From contig NZ_CP013254.1 of NCBI RefSeq assembly GCF_001482365.1, positions 1,302,001 through 1,366,000 of the forward strand: a stretch of DNA of 64,000 nt, written 5' to 3'. The translations under genes and the position numbers were made by a program. Positions 29,209 through 38,525 of this stretch are shown here, one piece after another. The notes beneath the pieces were generated by a model. The model was given only the letters and a program-made list of their open reading frames with translations, did not search any database and was not told the origin of the DNA. The stretch's first letter is position 1; each line of letters begins with the position of its first letter. Source of the DNA: Kocuria flava (lineage in GTDB: Bacteria; Actinomycetota; Actinomycetes; Actinomycetales; Micrococcaceae).

Positions 29209-29217
29209 CCGGGTACA
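29190..29217 (-). repeat. right terminal inverted repeat of the IS481 element
   Basis: Reverse complement of the left end with three mismatches. The transposase stop codon (29206-29208) lies inside it. Confidence 0.88.
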
Positions 29218-29223
29218 CCTAGG
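29218..29223. repeat. target-site duplication CCTAGG, right copy
   Basis: Second copy of the 6-base duplication. Its last four bases plus the next two form TAGGAT (29220-29225), a -10-like hexamer facing folE. Confidence 0.85.
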
Positions 29224-29298
29224 ATGGGGCGCGAGGCCGGGCGCGCCCGCCGACCAGCACTGCCCGGCGAGACCGCACAGCACCAGGAGGAGGGCGCG

Positions 29299-29970
29299 TT
29301 GCCCCACGAGGCCCGCACCGACGGAACCACCCCGCACGACCCGCGGCAGGAGGCCTTCGAGCCGCCCTACCCCGACACGGACCCCGCCCTCGAGGCGGGG
29401 GCGGGCGCGGTCGACCAGGAGCGGGTCGCCGCCGCGGTGCGGGAGCTGCTGCTGGCCATCGGGGAGGACCCCGACCGGGAGGGCCTGCAGGGCACGCCGG
29501 GCCGGGTGGCCCGGGCCTGGGCCGAGATGTTCGCCGGCCTGCACCAGGACCCGGGCGAGGTGCTCGGGACGACCTTCGACATCGGCCACTCCGAGATGGT
29601 CCTCGTCAAGGACATCCCCTTCTACTCCACCTGCGAGCACCACCTGGTGCCCTTCCACGGCCACGCCCACGTGGGCTACATCCCCGGCCACGACGGCGCG
29701 GTCACGGGCCTGAGCAAGCTCGCCCGCCTCGTGGACCTCTACGCCCGCCGCCCGCAGGTCCAGGAGCGGCTGACCACCCAGATCGTCGACGCCATCGTGG
29801 AGCACCTGGCCCCGGCGGGGGTGATCGTCGTCGTGGAGTGCGAGCACCTGTGCATGTCGATGCGCGGGGTCCGCAAGCCGGGGGCGAAGACCGTCACCTC
29901 CGCCGTGCGCGGCCAGCTGCGCGAGACCGCCACCCGGGCCGAGGCCATGAGCCTCATCCTGGGCCGGTGA
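29299..29970 (+). CDS. folE: GTP cyclohydrolase I
   Basis: A 223-residue GTP cyclohydrolase I, first step of folate synthesis (GTP to dihydroneopterin triphosphate). Zinc ligands are Cys112 and His115 in CEHH and Cys185 in HLCMSMRG; the substrate region has [24 protein letters not shown] prefer the TTG at 29299: AGGAGGAGG lies just upstream and the ligand numbering then nearly equals E. coli FolE. An in-frame ATG at 29224 is possible but directly abuts the IS duplication and lacks a ribosome site. It overlaps folP by 4 bases. Expression may be altered by the upstream IS. Confidence 0.93.
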   Translation: MPHEARTDGTTPHDPRQEAFEPPYPDTDPALEAGAGAVDQERVAAAVRELLLAIGEDPDREGLQGTPGRVARAWAEMFAGLHQDPGEVLGTTFDIGHSEMVLVKDIPFYSTCEHHLVPFHGHAHVGYIPGHDGAVTGLSKLARLVDLYARRPQVQERLTTQIVDAIVEHLAPAGVIVVVECEHLCMSMRGVRKPGAKTVTSAVRGQLRETATRAEAMSLILGR

Positions 29971-30881
29971 CGGCCGTGACGGCCGTGACAGGCCCGGGCA
30001 CCGCCGGCTGGGGCTCCTTCGAGGCCCTGCCCCGGGACCGGACCCTCGTGATGGGCATCCTCAACGTCACCCCCGACTCCTTCAGCGACGGCGGGGCCCA
30101 CGCCGGCCACCGGGCCGCGGTCGCCCACGGGCTGCGGCTGATGGCGGAGGGCGCCGACCTCGTGGACGTCGGCGGGGAGTCCACCCGCCCCGGCTCCGAG
30201 CGGATCGGCCCGGCCGAGGAGCAGCGCCGGATCCTGCCCGTCGTGGCCGAGCTCGCGGCCGCGGGCGCCGTCCTCAGCGTCGACACCTTCCACCCGGAGA
30301 CCGCCGAGGCCGTCCTGGACGCCGGCGCGCACGTGATCAACGACGTCTCCGGGCTGAGCACCTCCGCGGAGATGATCGCCCTCGTGGCGGAGCGGCAGGT
30401 CCCGTACGTCCTGATGCACGCCCGCGGCACGCCCGGGACCATGGACTCCCTGGCCGTCTACGACGACGTCGCCGGGGAGGTCCTCGGCGAGCTCGGGCAG
30501 CTGCGGGCCCGGGTGCTCGAGGCCGGACTGCCGCCCGAGCTGCTGATCCTCGACCCCGGCCTGGGCTTCGCCAAGCGCGGGACGCAGAACTGGGCGGTGC
30601 TGCGGGCCCTGCCGCGGCTGCTCGCCACCGGCCACAGGGTCCTCGTGGCCGGGTCCCGCAAGCGCTTCCTGGGCGGGCTGCTCGAGGACGCCGGCGGGCC
30701 CCGGCCGGCGGGCGGTCGCGACGCCGCGACCGCCGCGCTCAGCGCCCTGGCCGCCCGCGAGGGGGCCTGGGCCGTGCGCGTGCACGACGTGCGCTCGAGT
30801 GCCGACGCCGTGGCCGTGGCCCACGCCTGGGCCGGGGTGGAGCCGCCCGTGCTGCGCCCGGGTGCGGGGGCGGACGCGTGA
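29967..30881 (+). CDS. folP: dihydropteroate synthase
   Basis: A 304-residue TIM-barrel enzyme joining p-aminobenzoate to the pterin; the target of sulfonamides. Signatures are [15 protein letters not shown] (residues about 28-42), [10 protein letters not shown], and the C-terminal GSRKRFLG. The GTG at 29967 overlaps the folE stop (GTGA). Two further in-frame GTGs follow within 18 bases in a repeated GTGACGGCC run, so the exact start is uncertain by up to six residues. It overlaps folB by 4 bases. Confidence 0.95.
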   Translation: MTAVTAVTGPGTAGWGSFEALPRDRTLVMGILNVTPDSFSDGGAHAGHRAAVAHGLRLMAEGADLVDVGGESTRPGSERIGPAEEQRRILPVVAELAAAGAVLSVDTFHPETAEAVLDAGAHVINDVSGLSTSAEMIALVAERQVPYVLMHARGTPGTMDSLAVYDDVAGEVLGELGQLRARVLEAGLPPELLILDPGLGFAKRGTQNWAVLRALPRLLATGHRVLVAGSRKRFLGGLLEDAGGPRPAGGRDAATAALSALAAREGAWAVRVHDVRSSADAVAVAHAWAGVEPPVLRPGAGADA

Positions 30882-31333
30882 GCCGGCTGCCGCGGGAGGA
30901 CCACGGCACGGCGCGCGGCGGGGACCGGGCCGGGCGCCAGCTCGCCCCGCCCGCCGCCGCCCGCCCGGCGGAGCGCCGCGACCGGATCAATCTGATGGGC
31001 GTCGGCGCGGTCGGCTACCACGGGGTGCTCGAGCAGGAGAAGCGCAGCGGCCAGCCCTTCTTCGTGGACGTCGTGATGTACCTGGACCTCGCCCCCGCGG
31101 GCACCGCCGACGACGTCGCCCGCACCGCCCACTACGGCGAGGTCGCCGAGCAGGTCCGGGACATCGTGACGGGCCCCAGCGTGGACCTGCTCGAGACCCT
31201 CGCCGAGCGGATCGCCGCACAGCTGCTCGGGGCCTTCCCCCTCGACGCGGTGGAGATCACCGTGCACAAGCCCAAGGCGCCCATCGAGGTCACCTTCTCC
31301 GACGTGTCCGTGACGATCTACCGGGAGCGCTGA
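30878..31333 (+). CDS. folB: dihydroneopterin aldolase
   Basis: A 151-residue FolB, converting dihydroneopterin to hydroxymethyl-dihydropterin and glycolaldehyde. The domain begins near residue 33 (DRINLMGVGAVGYHGVLEQEKR) and includes the conserved YHGV and the C-terminal VHKPKAPI with the catalytic lysine. The 30-residue Arg/Ala-rich N-terminal tail is longer than usual; no nearer start codon with a ribosome site is visible. The GTG overlaps the folP stop. Confidence 0.92.
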   Translation: MSRLPREDHGTARGGDRAGRQLAPPAAARPAERRDRINLMGVGAVGYHGVLEQEKRSGQPFFVDVVMYLDLAPAGTADDVARTAHYGEVAEQVRDIVTGPSVDLLETLAERIAAQLLGAFPLDAVEITVHKPKAPIEVTFSDVSVTIYRER

Positions 31334-31334
31334 G

Positions 31335-31862
31335 ATGGGCGTGCGGGCCGTCCTCGCGCTGGGCGCGAACCTCGGGGACCGGGAGGGGACCCTGCGCCGG
31401 GCCGCCCTGGAGCTGGCCGCCCACCCCGGGATCCGCCTCGTGCGGGCCTCGCCCGTGGTCGCCACCGCGCCCGTGGGCGGACCGCCCGGCCAGGACGAGT
31501 TCCGCAACGCGGTCGTCGAGGTCGAGACCGACCTCGCGCCCCTCGAGCTGCTGCGCGCCTGCCAGGCGGTCGAGGACCGCCACCACCGCACCCGCGAGGT
31601 GCGCTGGGGGCCCCGCACCCTCGACGTCGACGTCGTCGACTACGACGCGCGCCGCCTCGACAGCCCCGAGCTGACCCTCCCGCACCCCCGTGCCGCCGGG
31701 CGCGCGTTCGTGCTCGTGCCCTGGGCGCTCATGGACCCGGAGGCGGTCCTCGACGGGCGCCCGGTCGCCGAGCTCGCCCGTGCCGCCCCCGACCGGGACG
31801 GCGTCGGCCCCGGCACCGAACCCCTGCTGCCCGCGGACCCGCCCGGGCCGCCGGGGCACTGA
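31335..31862 (+). CDS. folK: 2-amino-4-hydroxy-6-hydroxymethyldihydropteridine diphosphokinase (HPPK)
   Basis: A 175-residue pyrophosphokinase that activates the pterin for FolP. Motifs are LGANLGDREGTLR (residues 8-20), the central RWGPRTLDVDVV with catalytic Asp pair, and LPHPRAAGRAFVLVPW. It begins one base after the folB stop. It completes a folE-folP-folB-folK set. Confidence 0.95.
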   Translation: MGVRAVLALGANLGDREGTLRRAALELAAHPGIRLVRASPVVATAPVGGPPGQDEFRNAVVEVETDLAPLELLRACQAVEDRHHRTREVRWGPRTLDVDVVDYDARRLDSPELTLPHPRAAGRAFVLVPWALMDPEAVLDGRPVAELARAAPDRDGVGPGTEPLLPADPPGPPGH

Positions 31863-31874
31863 GGGGGTCCGGCC

Positions 31875-32438
31875 GTGCACGTGCTCACCGTTCCCGCCCT
31901 GCTGATGTGCGCCGCCGCCGCCGGTGCGGTCGGCTGGAGCGCCAACCGGGTCTCCACCGGCGCCGGCGGGCCCCTGCTCGTCCTGCCGTGGGCCTCGCTG
32001 GCCGCCTGCGCGGCCGTCGCCGTGGTCCTGCTCGTCCTCGGCCTGCGGGTCAGGCGCTACCAGGAGGGCCGGCGCCCGGAGCGCTTCGAGCCGGTCGTCG
32101 CCGCCCGCACCGCCGCCGGCGCCCAGGCCGTCGCGTGGGCCGGGGCGGTGCTGGCCGGCTGGCACGCGACCATCGCCCTCGAGCAGCTGACCCTGGTCGG
32201 GCTGCGCTCGGAACAGGGCCCCCTGTGGGCGAGCCTGGCCCACACCGGCGCCGGGCTCGTGCTCGTCGTCGTCGGCTGGGTCGTGGAGGGCTTCTGCAAG
32301 CTCCCGCCCGACGACCCCGACGCCGAGGAGGCCGCCGAGTACGGTAGGGGGCGGGACAAGGAGCTGCCCGAGGGAGAAGGTGGTTATGCCCGTGGAATCC
32401 CCCCGCGACCCCGCGAAGGACCCGGCGGCGCCGGCTGA
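31875..32438 (+). CDS. DUF3180 membrane protein
   Basis: A 187-residue protein with about four membrane segments (residues about 5-20, 35-55, 80-100 and 115-135) and a hydrophilic C-terminal tail from about 140. It matches the DUF3180 pattern found directly after folK in many actinobacteria; function unknown. The GTG at 31875 lies 12 bases past folK. The 3' end overlaps the next gene by about 53 bases. Confidence 0.75.
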   Translation: MHVLTVPALLMCAAAAGAVGWSANRVSTGAGGPLLVLPWASLAACAAVAVVLLVLGLRVRRYQEGRRPERFEPVVAARTAAGAQAVAWAGAVLAGWHATIALEQLTLVGLRSEQGPLWASLAHTGAGLVLVVVGWVVEGFCKLPPDDPDAEEAAEYGRGRDKELPEGEGGYARGIPPRPREGPGGAG

Positions 32439-33027
32439 GCCGGCGCCCCCCGGCCCGCCGCCGGGACGCACGGCCGGGGCCCCGGCGGGAGCGGACCCCG
32501 CGCCGCAGGAGCACGCGCCGGGAGACCGGGGGATCGACCCCGAGGGGATCGTGTGGACCCGGGTCTCGCCGCGCCACACCACCCTCGTGCTCGTCTCCGG
32601 GCTGGCCGCGACGCTGTTCTGGACGGCCGCCGTCGGCTGGCCGGCCGTGCTCGTGGCCACGGGCACGTGGTCGGCGCCCCTGCCCCTGCTGGCCCTGCCC
32701 CCCGCGGCGGTGCTGCTGATCGGGGCCGTCTCCCTGGCCCTGGCCCCGCGCCGGGTGCGCGCCATCGGCTACGCCGAGCGCGGGGAGGACCTGCTGGTGC
32801 GCCGCGGTCTGCTCTACCAGCGCGTCACCGTCATCCCCTACGGGCGCATGCAGTACGTGGACGTCTCGGTCTCCCCGCTGCAGCGGGCCCTCGGCCTGGC
32901 CACGGTCAGGCTGCACACCGCCGCCGTGGGCAGCCACGCCGAGATCCCCGGGGTCGAGCACGCCGAGGCCGCCCGGCTGCGCGAGCGGCTCACCGCCCGC
33001 GGCGAGGCCCTCCTGGCGGGCCTGTGA
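32386..33027 (+). CDS. PH-domain (bPH2/DUF304) membrane protein, short
   Basis: A 213-residue protein. An about 55-residue Pro/Ala-rich cytoplasmic N-terminus is followed by two membrane segments (about 65-85 and 95-115) and one bacterial PH domain (RRGLLYQRVTVIPYGRMQYVDV, YdbS type). ATG at 32386 is chosen because GGAGAAGG precedes it; GTG at 32380 is the alternative. It overlaps the following PH protein gene by 4 bases. The pair resembles YdbS/YdbT; cell-envelope function is inferred, not shown. Confidence 0.8.
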   Translation: MPVESPRDPAKDPAAPAEPAPPGPPPGRTAGAPAGADPAPQEHAPGDRGIDPEGIVWTRVSPRHTTLVLVSGLAATLFWTAAVGWPAVLVATGTWSAPLPLLALPPAAVLLIGAVSLALAPRRVRAIGYAERGEDLLVRRGLLYQRVTVIPYGRMQYVDVSVSPLQRALGLATVRLHTAAVGSHAEIPGVEHAEAARLRERLTARGEALLAGL

Positions 33028-34550
33028 GCGGCGCCCCCGCCCCCGCGGCCGGGCCCGCCGCGGGGCACCCCGGCGAGGAGGCGGCCTGGCGCCGCGTCCA
33101 CCCGCTCACCCCCGTGGTCCGGGGCTGGCTCGCGGTGCTCGTGCTCGGCGGCGCCTTCGTCAACATCGTCCTCGACGACCTCGTCGGGGGCTACCTCGGG
33201 GCGCCGGGACCGCGGCCGCCGGAGGACCTCGACCTGTCCCGGCTGGGCACGGGCTTCTGGCTCGCCGCGGCCGGGGGCGCGGCCCTGCTGCTCGGGGTCG
33301 CCGCCGGTGTCGTGCTCGTCTCGTGGTGGTTCACCCGCTTCCAGGTCGGGACCGAGCACGTGCGGGTGCGCTCCGGGGTCCTGTTCCGCCGCGAGCGCCA
33401 GGCCCGTCTGGACCGGGTCCAGGCCATCGACATCCACCGCCCCTTCGTGCCCCGGCTGCTGGGGCTGGCCGAGCTGAAGTTCGAGGTCGCCGACGCGGGG
33501 GAGTCCGCCGTCTCCCTCGCCTACCTCACCCACGCCCAGGCCCGGGCCCTGCGCGCCGAGCTGCTCGGGCGCCTGCCCCGCCCCGCGGCCCCGGGCGGGC
33601 GGCGCCCGGCCCCGTGGGCGCACCCGCCCGCCGCCCCGGCCGGGGAGGAGCACGAGCACCCGGTGCTCGCCGTCCCCGCGGGCCGGCTGATCGGCTCCGT
33701 GCTCGCCTCGGGCACCGCCCTCGTGCTCGTCGCGCTGCTCGCGGCGGCCCCCGTGGCCCTGCTCGCCGACCCCGTGGCCGGTCCCGGGCTGCTCGCCGCG
33801 TGGATCCCCGGGCTGCTGAGCTTCGGGGCCGTCGCCTACCGGCGGGTCGAGCAGGGCTGGCGCTTCCGGCTGCTGCGCCTGCCCGAGGGCCTGCGCGTGC
33901 GCCACGGCCTGCTCGGGGTCCGCTCCCAGACCGTGCCCGTGGGCCGGATCCAGGCCGTGGGCGTGGACCGTCCCCTGCTGTGGCGGCCCTTCGGCTGGTA
34001 CCGCGTGCGCGTGAACGTGGCCGGCTACGGGCCCGGCGCCGGCGACGAGGAGGCGCTGCGCTCGACCCTGCTGCCCGTGGGCACGCGCGCGGAGGTCCAC
34101 GCCGTGCTGCGCCTGGCCCTGCCGGCCGTTCCTCCGGCGGGCCTCGCGGCGCTCGTGGACGAGGGGCTGCACGGATCCGGCGGGCAGGGCCGCTTCACGA
34201 CCTCCCCGCGCCGGGCCCGGTGGCTGGACCCGCTGACCCACCGGCGCACGGGCTTCGCCGCGGACGAGGCCGTGCTGGTCGTGCGCGGCGGGCGCATGGC
34301 CCGCCGCGCCGCCGTGGTGCCGCACGAGAAGACCCAGTCGGTGGCCGTGCAGCAGGGCCCGCTCGAGCGCGCCCTCGCCCTCGCCGACGTGCACCTGCAC
34401 TCGGTGCCGGGCCCGGTCTCCGTCGTCGTGCCCCACCTCGACGCCGCCGCCGCCCGGGGGCTCGCGGCCGCGCAGGCGGTGCACGCGACCGGCGCCCGTA
34501 GACTGGCCGACGCCCCGCGACCGCCCCGACCCCCGCAGGAGGGACCATGA
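33024..34550 (+). CDS. PH-domain (bPH2/DUF304) membrane protein, long (YdbT-like)
   Basis: A 508-residue protein with about four membrane segments and three PH repeats: [23 protein letters not shown] near residue 115, [23 protein letters not shown] near 295, and [21 protein letters not shown] near 420. The GTG overlaps the upstream short PH gene and the ATGA overlaps the downstream gene. Gene pairs of this shape are widespread and unexplained in actinobacteria. Confidence 0.8.
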   Translation: MSGAPAPAAGPAAGHPGEEAAWRRVHPLTPVVRGWLAVLVLGGAFVNIVLDDLVGGYLGAPGPRPPEDLDLSRLGTGFWLAAAGGAALLLGVAAGVVLVSWWFTRFQVGTEHVRVRSGVLFRRERQARLDRVQAIDIHRPFVPRLLGLAELKFEVADAGESAVSLAYLTHAQARALRAELLGRLPRPAAPGGRRPAPWAHPPAAPAGEEHEHPVLAVPAGRLIGSVLASGTALVLVALLAAAPVALLADPVAGPGLLAAWIPGLLSFGAVAYRRVEQGWRFRLLRLPEGLRVRHGLLGVRSQTVPVGRIQAVGVDRPLLWRPFGWYRVRVNVAGYGPGAGDEEALRSTLLPVGTRAEVHAVLRLALPAVPPAGLAALVDEGLHGSGGQGRFTTSPRRARWLDPLTHRRTGFAADEAVLVVRGGRMARRAAVVPHEKTQSVAVQQGPLERALALADVHLHSVPGPVSVVVPHLDAAAARGLAAAQAVHATGARRLADAPRPPRPPQEGP

Positions 34551-35500
34551 GCGACCCGACCCACCGCCCGGGACGGCTCGGCATCGGGGTCGTCGGCGCG
34601 GGCAAGGTCGGCGCGGTGCTCGGCGCCGCGCTGCGCGCCGCCGGCCACGCCGTGGTCGGGGCCAGCGCCGTGTCCGAGGCCAGCCGCGAGCGGGCCGCGG
34701 CCCTGCTGCCGGACGTGCCGGTGCTCGAGGTGCCGGACGTGGTCCGCCGCGCCGAGCTCGTGCTGCTGGCCGTGCCCGACGACGAGCTGCCCGGGCTCGT
34801 GCAGGGGCTGGCCGACGCGGGACTGTGGCAGGCGGGCCAGCTCGTCGTGCACACCGCCGGGCGCTGGGGCACCGACGTGCTCGAGCCCGCCCGCCGGGCC
34901 GGGGCGATCCCGCTGGCGATCCACCCGGCCATGACTTTCACGGGGCTCAGCCTCGACCTGGCCCGCCTGAACGACTGCTCGTTCGGGGTGACGGCCCCCG
35001 CCCCCGTGCTGCCCATCGCCCAGGCCCTGGTCGTCGAGATGGGCGCCGAGCCGGTCGTGGTGGCCGAGGCCGACCGCGGGCTCTACCACGCGGCCCTCGC
35101 CCACGCCGCCAACCACGCGATGACCCTCACCGGCCAGTCCGCCCAGGTGCTGCGCGAGATCGGGGTGGCCCGCCCGGAGCGGGTCCTGGGTCCCCTGCTG
35201 CGCGCGAGCCTCGACAACGCCCTCGCCGCCGGGGAGCGGGCCCTGACCGGCCCGGTCGCCCGCGGCGACGCCGGCACCGTGGCCGCCCACCGGCGCGCCC
35301 TCGACGAGTACGCGCGCGGGCACGCCGGCGACGACGTGCTGCTGGCCTACCTCGACCTCGCCCGCGTCACCGCGCGCCGGGCCCTGGACCGCGGCCTGCT
35401 CGAGCGCTCCCGCTACGACGCCGTGCTGGCCGCCCTCGAGCTCACCGGCGCCCCCGGCGGGCCCGACCCCCGCCCCGCCGACGGAGAGGACACCCCGTGA
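34547..35500 (+). CDS. DUF2520 Rossmann-fold oxidoreductase-like protein
   Basis: A 317-residue protein. An N-terminal NAD(P)-binding motif [18 protein letters not shown] (residues about 11-28) precedes a Rossmann-like domain and a helical DUF2520 C-terminus ([23 protein letters not shown]). The family sits before panC in many actinobacteria and resembles ketopantoate-reductase-type dehydrogenases, so a role in pantothenate supply is plausible but unproven. It overlaps panC by 4 bases (GTGA). Confidence 0.82.
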   Translation: MSDPTHRPGRLGIGVVGAGKVGAVLGAALRAAGHAVVGASAVSEASRERAAALLPDVPVLEVPDVVRRAELVLLAVPDDELPGLVQGLADAGLWQAGQLVVHTAGRWGTDVLEPARRAGAIPLAIHPAMTFTGLSLDLARLNDCSFGVTAPAPVLPIAQALVVEMGAEPVVVAEADRGLYHAALAHAANHAMTLTGQSAQVLREIGVARPERVLGPLLRASLDNALAAGERALTGPVARGDAGTVAAHRRALDEYARGHAGDDVLLAYLDLARVTARRALDRGLLERSRYDAVLAALELTGAPGGPDPRPADGEDTP

Positions 35501-36351
35501 GCCCCGCCCCCCGCGTCTGCCACGACCCCGCCGAGTTCCGCACCGCCCTCGCCGAGCGACTGGCGGCGGCGGGCGCGGGCCCCGCCTCGCTGGGGCTGGT
35601 GCCCACGATGGGCGCGCTGCACGAGGGCCACGGCCACCTGGTGCGCCGGGCCAGGGCGGAGAACGACGTGGTCGCCGTCTCGATCTTCGTCAACCCGCTG
35701 CAGTTCGGCCCCGGCGAGGACTACGAGCGCTACCCGCGCACCCTCGAGGCCGACCTCGAGCTGCTCGCCCGGCACGGGGCCGACCTCGTGCTCGCCCCCG
35801 GGCTCGAGCAGATGTACCCGGGCGGGGAGCCGCTCGTGCGGGTCACCGCCGGGCGGCTGGGCACGGTCCTCGACGGCGCCAGCCGGCCCGGGCACTTCGA
35901 CGGCGCCCTCACCGTGGTCAACCGGCTGCTCAACCTCACCGCCCCCCGCGGCGGGGGAGCCTTCCGCGCCTACTTCGGGGAGAAGGACGCCCAGCAGCTG
36001 CTGCTCGTGCGGCGGATGGTCGCGGACTTCGCCCTGCCCGTCGAGGTCCGCCCCGTGCCGATCGTGCGGGACGCCGACGGGCTCGCCCTGTCCTCCCGCA
36101 ACCGCTACCTCGACGACGACGGGCGCCGCGCCGCCCTCGTGCTCCCGCGCACGCTGGCCGCCCTCGCCGCGGGGGAGGTGGACCTGCCCGCCGCCCGCGC
36201 CCGGATCGACGCCGAGGACGGGGTGCGGCTGGACTACCTCGTCGTCGTCGACCCCGCGACCCTCGAGCCGGCCGAACCGGGCCCCGGCACCCTCGCCCTG
36301 GTCGCCGCCCGCGTCGGCACGACCCGGCTGATCGACAACCGCGCGCTCTGA
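35497..36351 (+). CDS. panC: pantothenate synthetase (pantoate-beta-alanine ligase)
   Basis: A 284-residue PanC, making pantothenate from pantoate and beta-alanine with ATP. Motifs are [13 protein letters not shown] (residues about 35-47, a HIGH variant), [35 protein letters not shown] and the KMSKS-equivalent LSSRNRYL. The GTG overlaps the DUF2520 stop. It ends the overlapping string that began with folE. panB and panD are not in the window. Confidence 0.96.
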   Translation: MSPAPRVCHDPAEFRTALAERLAAAGAGPASLGLVPTMGALHEGHGHLVRRARAENDVVAVSIFVNPLQFGPGEDYERYPRTLEADLELLARHGADLVLAPGLEQMYPGGEPLVRVTAGRLGTVLDGASRPGHFDGALTVVNRLLNLTAPRGGGAFRAYFGEKDAQQLLLVRRMVADFALPVEVRPVPIVRDADGLALSSRNRYLDDDGRRAALVLPRTLAALAAGEVDLPAARARIDAEDGVRLDYLVVVDPATLEPAEPGPGTLALVAARVGTTRLIDNRAL

Positions 36352-36393
36352 CCCCCGCTCCCGGCCGGGGCGCGGGGGCCGCGGGCCCCGCGC

Positions 36394-36399
36394 TATCCT
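36394..36399 (+). promoter_or_regulatory. -10 hexamer TATCCT for lysS, leaderless type
   Basis: TATCCT ends 8 bases before the GTG start of lysS, and no ribosome site lies between. Confidence 0.5.
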
Positions 36400-36407
36400 G
36401 GTCGACT

Positions 36408-37991
36408 GTGACCGACGCGCAGAACAGCACCCCGACCGCCGAGACGACCGCCGAGCCGACCCCGGGGACCGCCTCCCCCCGGCCCGCCGAGGACCGCGCC
36501 CGGGAGGCGGCCGAGCAGGCGGAGCTGACCGAGCAGATGCAGTTCCGCCTCGCCAAGCGCGCCCGCCTGCTCGAGGAGGGGCGGGAGGCGTACCCGGTGG
36601 GCGTCCCCCGCACCCACACCCTCGCCCAGGTCCGCGAGACCTGGGGGGACCTGGAGGCCGGCGAGGAGACCGGGCAGTTCACGGCCGTCGCCGGGCGCGT
36701 GGTGTTCGTGCGCAACACCGGCAAGCTGTGCTTCGCGACCCTCCAGGAGGGCGACGGCACCCGCCTGCAGGTCATGCTCTCCCTGGCCAAGGTGGGGGAG
36801 GAGGCCCTGGCCGACTGGAAGGCCCTCGTGGACCTCGGCGACTTCGTGGCCGTGCACGGCGAGGTCGTCTGCTCCCGGCGCGGGGAGCTGTCCGTGATGG
36901 CGGACTCCTGGACCATGGCCGCCAAGGCGCTGCGCCCGCTGCCGACCCTCCACCACGGGCTCAGCGAGGAGACCCGCGTCCGGCAGCGCTACCTCGACCT
37001 CATCGTCCGCCAGGAGGCGCGCGACGTGGTGGTCAAGCGCGCGCGGATCATCCAGACGGTGCGCTCGACCCTCGTGGCGCAGGGCTACGTGGAGATCGAG
37101 ACGCCCATGCTCCAGCTCGTCCACGGCGGAGCCACCGCCCGTCCCTTCGAGACCCACCTCAACGCGTTCGACCAGGACATGACCCTGCGCATCGCGACCG
37201 AGCTCTACCTCAAGCGGGCCGTGGTCGGCGGGATCGAGCGGGTCTTCGAGATCGGGCGGGTCTTCCGCAACGAGGGCGTCGACTCCTCGCACAGCCCCGA
37301 GTTCACGACCCTGGAGGCCTACGAGGCCTACGCCGACCAGTTCACGATGGCCGAGCGGATCAAGCAGATCATCCTCGCGTGCGCCGACGCCCTGGGCGTG
37401 GACACGATCGAGACCGGGCGCGGGACCATCGACCTGCGCGGGGAGTGGCGGTGGCTGTCCGTGTACCCGGCGCTGTCGGAGGCCGTGGGGCAGGAGATCA
37501 CCCCGGCGACCCCCGAGGACGTGCTGCGGCGGATCGCCGAGGAGCACGGGGTCGCCGTGGGCCCGCTGTGGGACGCCGAGAAGCTCGTGCTCGAGCTCTT
37601 CGGCGAGATCGTGGAGCCCACCCTGATCCAGCCGACCTTCGTGTGCGACTACCCGCCCTCGGCGCAGCCGCTGGCGCGCCAGCACCGCTCCGAGCACGGG
37701 CTGATCGAGGCCTGGGACCTCATCATCGGCGGCATGGAGCGCGGCACGGCCTTCTCCGAGCTGATCGACCCCGTGGTCCAGCGCGAGCGGCTCACGGAGC
37801 AGTCCCGGCTCGCCGCGGCCGGCGACGCCGAGGCGATGCAGCTCGACGAGGACTTCCTGCGGGCCCTCGAGCACGGCGCCCCGCCCATGGGCGGGCTCGG
37901 GCTGGGCCTGGACCGGCTCATCATGCTCTTCACCGACCTCGGGATCCGCGAGACCATCCTCTTCCCCCTCATGAAGCCCGAGCAGGACTGA
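36408..37991 (+). CDS. lysS: lysyl-tRNA synthetase, class II
   Basis: A 527-residue class II LysRS. Residues about 85-180 form the OB-fold anticodon-binding domain (VAGRVVFVRNTGKLCFATL). The catalytic domain has motif 1 (YVEIETPMLQ), motif 2 (FEIGRVFRNEGVDSSHSPEFT) and motif 3 (GGLGLGLDRLIMLFTDL). The first 40 residues are an acidic Thr/Ala-rich tail. The GTG at 36408 directly follows a -10-like hexamer. It is one of two window features devoted to Lys decoding; tRNA-Lys lies about 20 kb away. Confidence 0.96.
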   Translation: MTDAQNSTPTAETTAEPTPGTASPRPAEDRAREAAEQAELTEQMQFRLAKRARLLEEGREAYPVGVPRTHTLAQVRETWGDLEAGEETGQFTAVAGRVVFVRNTGKLCFATLQEGDGTRLQVMLSLAKVGEEALADWKALVDLGDFVAVHGEVVCSRRGELSVMADSWTMAAKALRPLPTLHHGLSEETRVRQRYLDLIVRQEARDVVVKRARIIQTVRSTLVAQGYVEIETPMLQLVHGGATARPFETHLNAFDQDMTLRIATELYLKRAVVGGIERVFEIGRVFRNEGVDSSHSPEFTTLEAYEAYADQFTMAERIKQIILACADALGVDTIETGRGTIDLRGEWRWLSVYPALSEAVGQEITPATPEDVLRRIAEEHGVAVGPLWDAEKLVLELFGEIVEPTLIQPTFVCDYPPSAQPLARQHRSEHGLIEAWDLIIGGMERGTAFSELIDPVVQRERLTEQSRLAAAGDAEAMQLDEDFLRALEHGAPPMGGLGLGLDRLIMLFTDLGIRETILFPLMKPEQD

Positions 37992-38041
37992 GCGCCCGCC
38001 CGTCCAGCCGCCCCCCAGCACCACGAGGGAGAATCACGTCC

Positions 38042-38257
38042 ATGGAATACGTCGCCGTCCTGCTGCCGTCGATCTGCCTCGGCATCATCTTCTGGCTCAT
38101 CCTGCGCTGGATCATGCGCGGGGACCGCACCGAGCGCGCCGTGCAGGCCCGTTCGCAGGAGGACGCCGCGCAGTGGTACGAGCAGCTCAAGGCCCGCGAC
38201 GGCGAGGACCTGCCCTTCGGCCGGCCCGACCGGCCGCGGCGCCGTCCCCGCGGCTGA
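38042..38257 (+). CDS. 71-residue single-pass membrane protein
   Basis: MEYVAVLLPSICLGIIFWLI begins one membrane helix (residues about 3-26), followed by a charged cytoplasmic tail rich in Arg/Glu/Asp ending RPRRRPRG. The ATG at 38042 has GAGGGAGAA about 9 bases upstream. It lies between lysS and lsr2. Function unknown; the basic tail could contact nucleic acid or acidic lipid, which is speculation. Confidence 0.7.
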   Translation: MEYVAVLLPSICLGIIFWLILRWIMRGDRTERAVQARSQEDAAQWYEQLKARDGEDLPFGRPDRPRRRPRG

Positions 38258-38328
38258 GCGCCTTTCCGTCATTCCCATTCTTTTTCACGGTCGGCATTTC
38301 CGCCCGGAAATGACCGTCCCGCGTCTCG

Positions 38329-38357
38329 GTGACGATTTCCCGTCGAATATGTAGGAT
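38329..38357 (+). promoter_or_regulatory. promoter of lsr2
   Basis: GTGACG (38329-38334, -35-like) and TAGGAT (38352-38357, -10) are spaced by 17 bases. They lie in the least GC-rich part of the intergenic region and give a leader of about 160 bases before lsr2. Confidence 0.5.
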
Positions 38358-38525
38358 GAAACCGGCGACACCGGCAACGGTGTTCGCGGCGCCGCGTCGG
38401 AAATGCCCGGGGAGCCTTCCCGGTCCGTGCCGGAACGGCGACGGGGGATTTCCGCACCATTCCCGGCGGCCGTGAGGGAGCGCCGGGACGACGAAGCGCC
38501 GAAAGGCTGAAGGGAAGACGCACCG

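Larger units (their letters stand above)
28138..29217 (+). mobile_element. IS481-family insertion sequence, 1,080 bp, apparently intact
   Basis: The element has 28-base terminal inverted repeats (28138-28165 and 29190-29217) matching at 25 of 28 positions, both beginning TGTACCCGGTCA. It contains one complete transposase gene and is flanked by a 6-base direct repeat CCTAGG. It sits 12 bases past the ftsH stop and before folE. Its sequence is less GC-extreme than the neighbours. With both ends, the duplication and an open transposase intact, it looks recently inserted. Confidence 0.93.

Noticed and set aside
29224..29298. ATG at 29224 as the folE start
   Set aside because: It abuts the IS duplication, has no ribosome site, and adds a non-homologous leader; TTG at 29299 has a strong site and the family length.
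29967..29995. GTGACGGCC repeats as a functional repeat element
   Set aside because: Three short copies at the folP start are easily explained by codon-level slippage; they matter only for start-site uncertainty.
38277..38317. T-run plus hairpin after the 71-residue gene as a terminator
   Set aside because: The T-run precedes rather than follows the hairpin on the plus strand, so the order is wrong for a terminator there.
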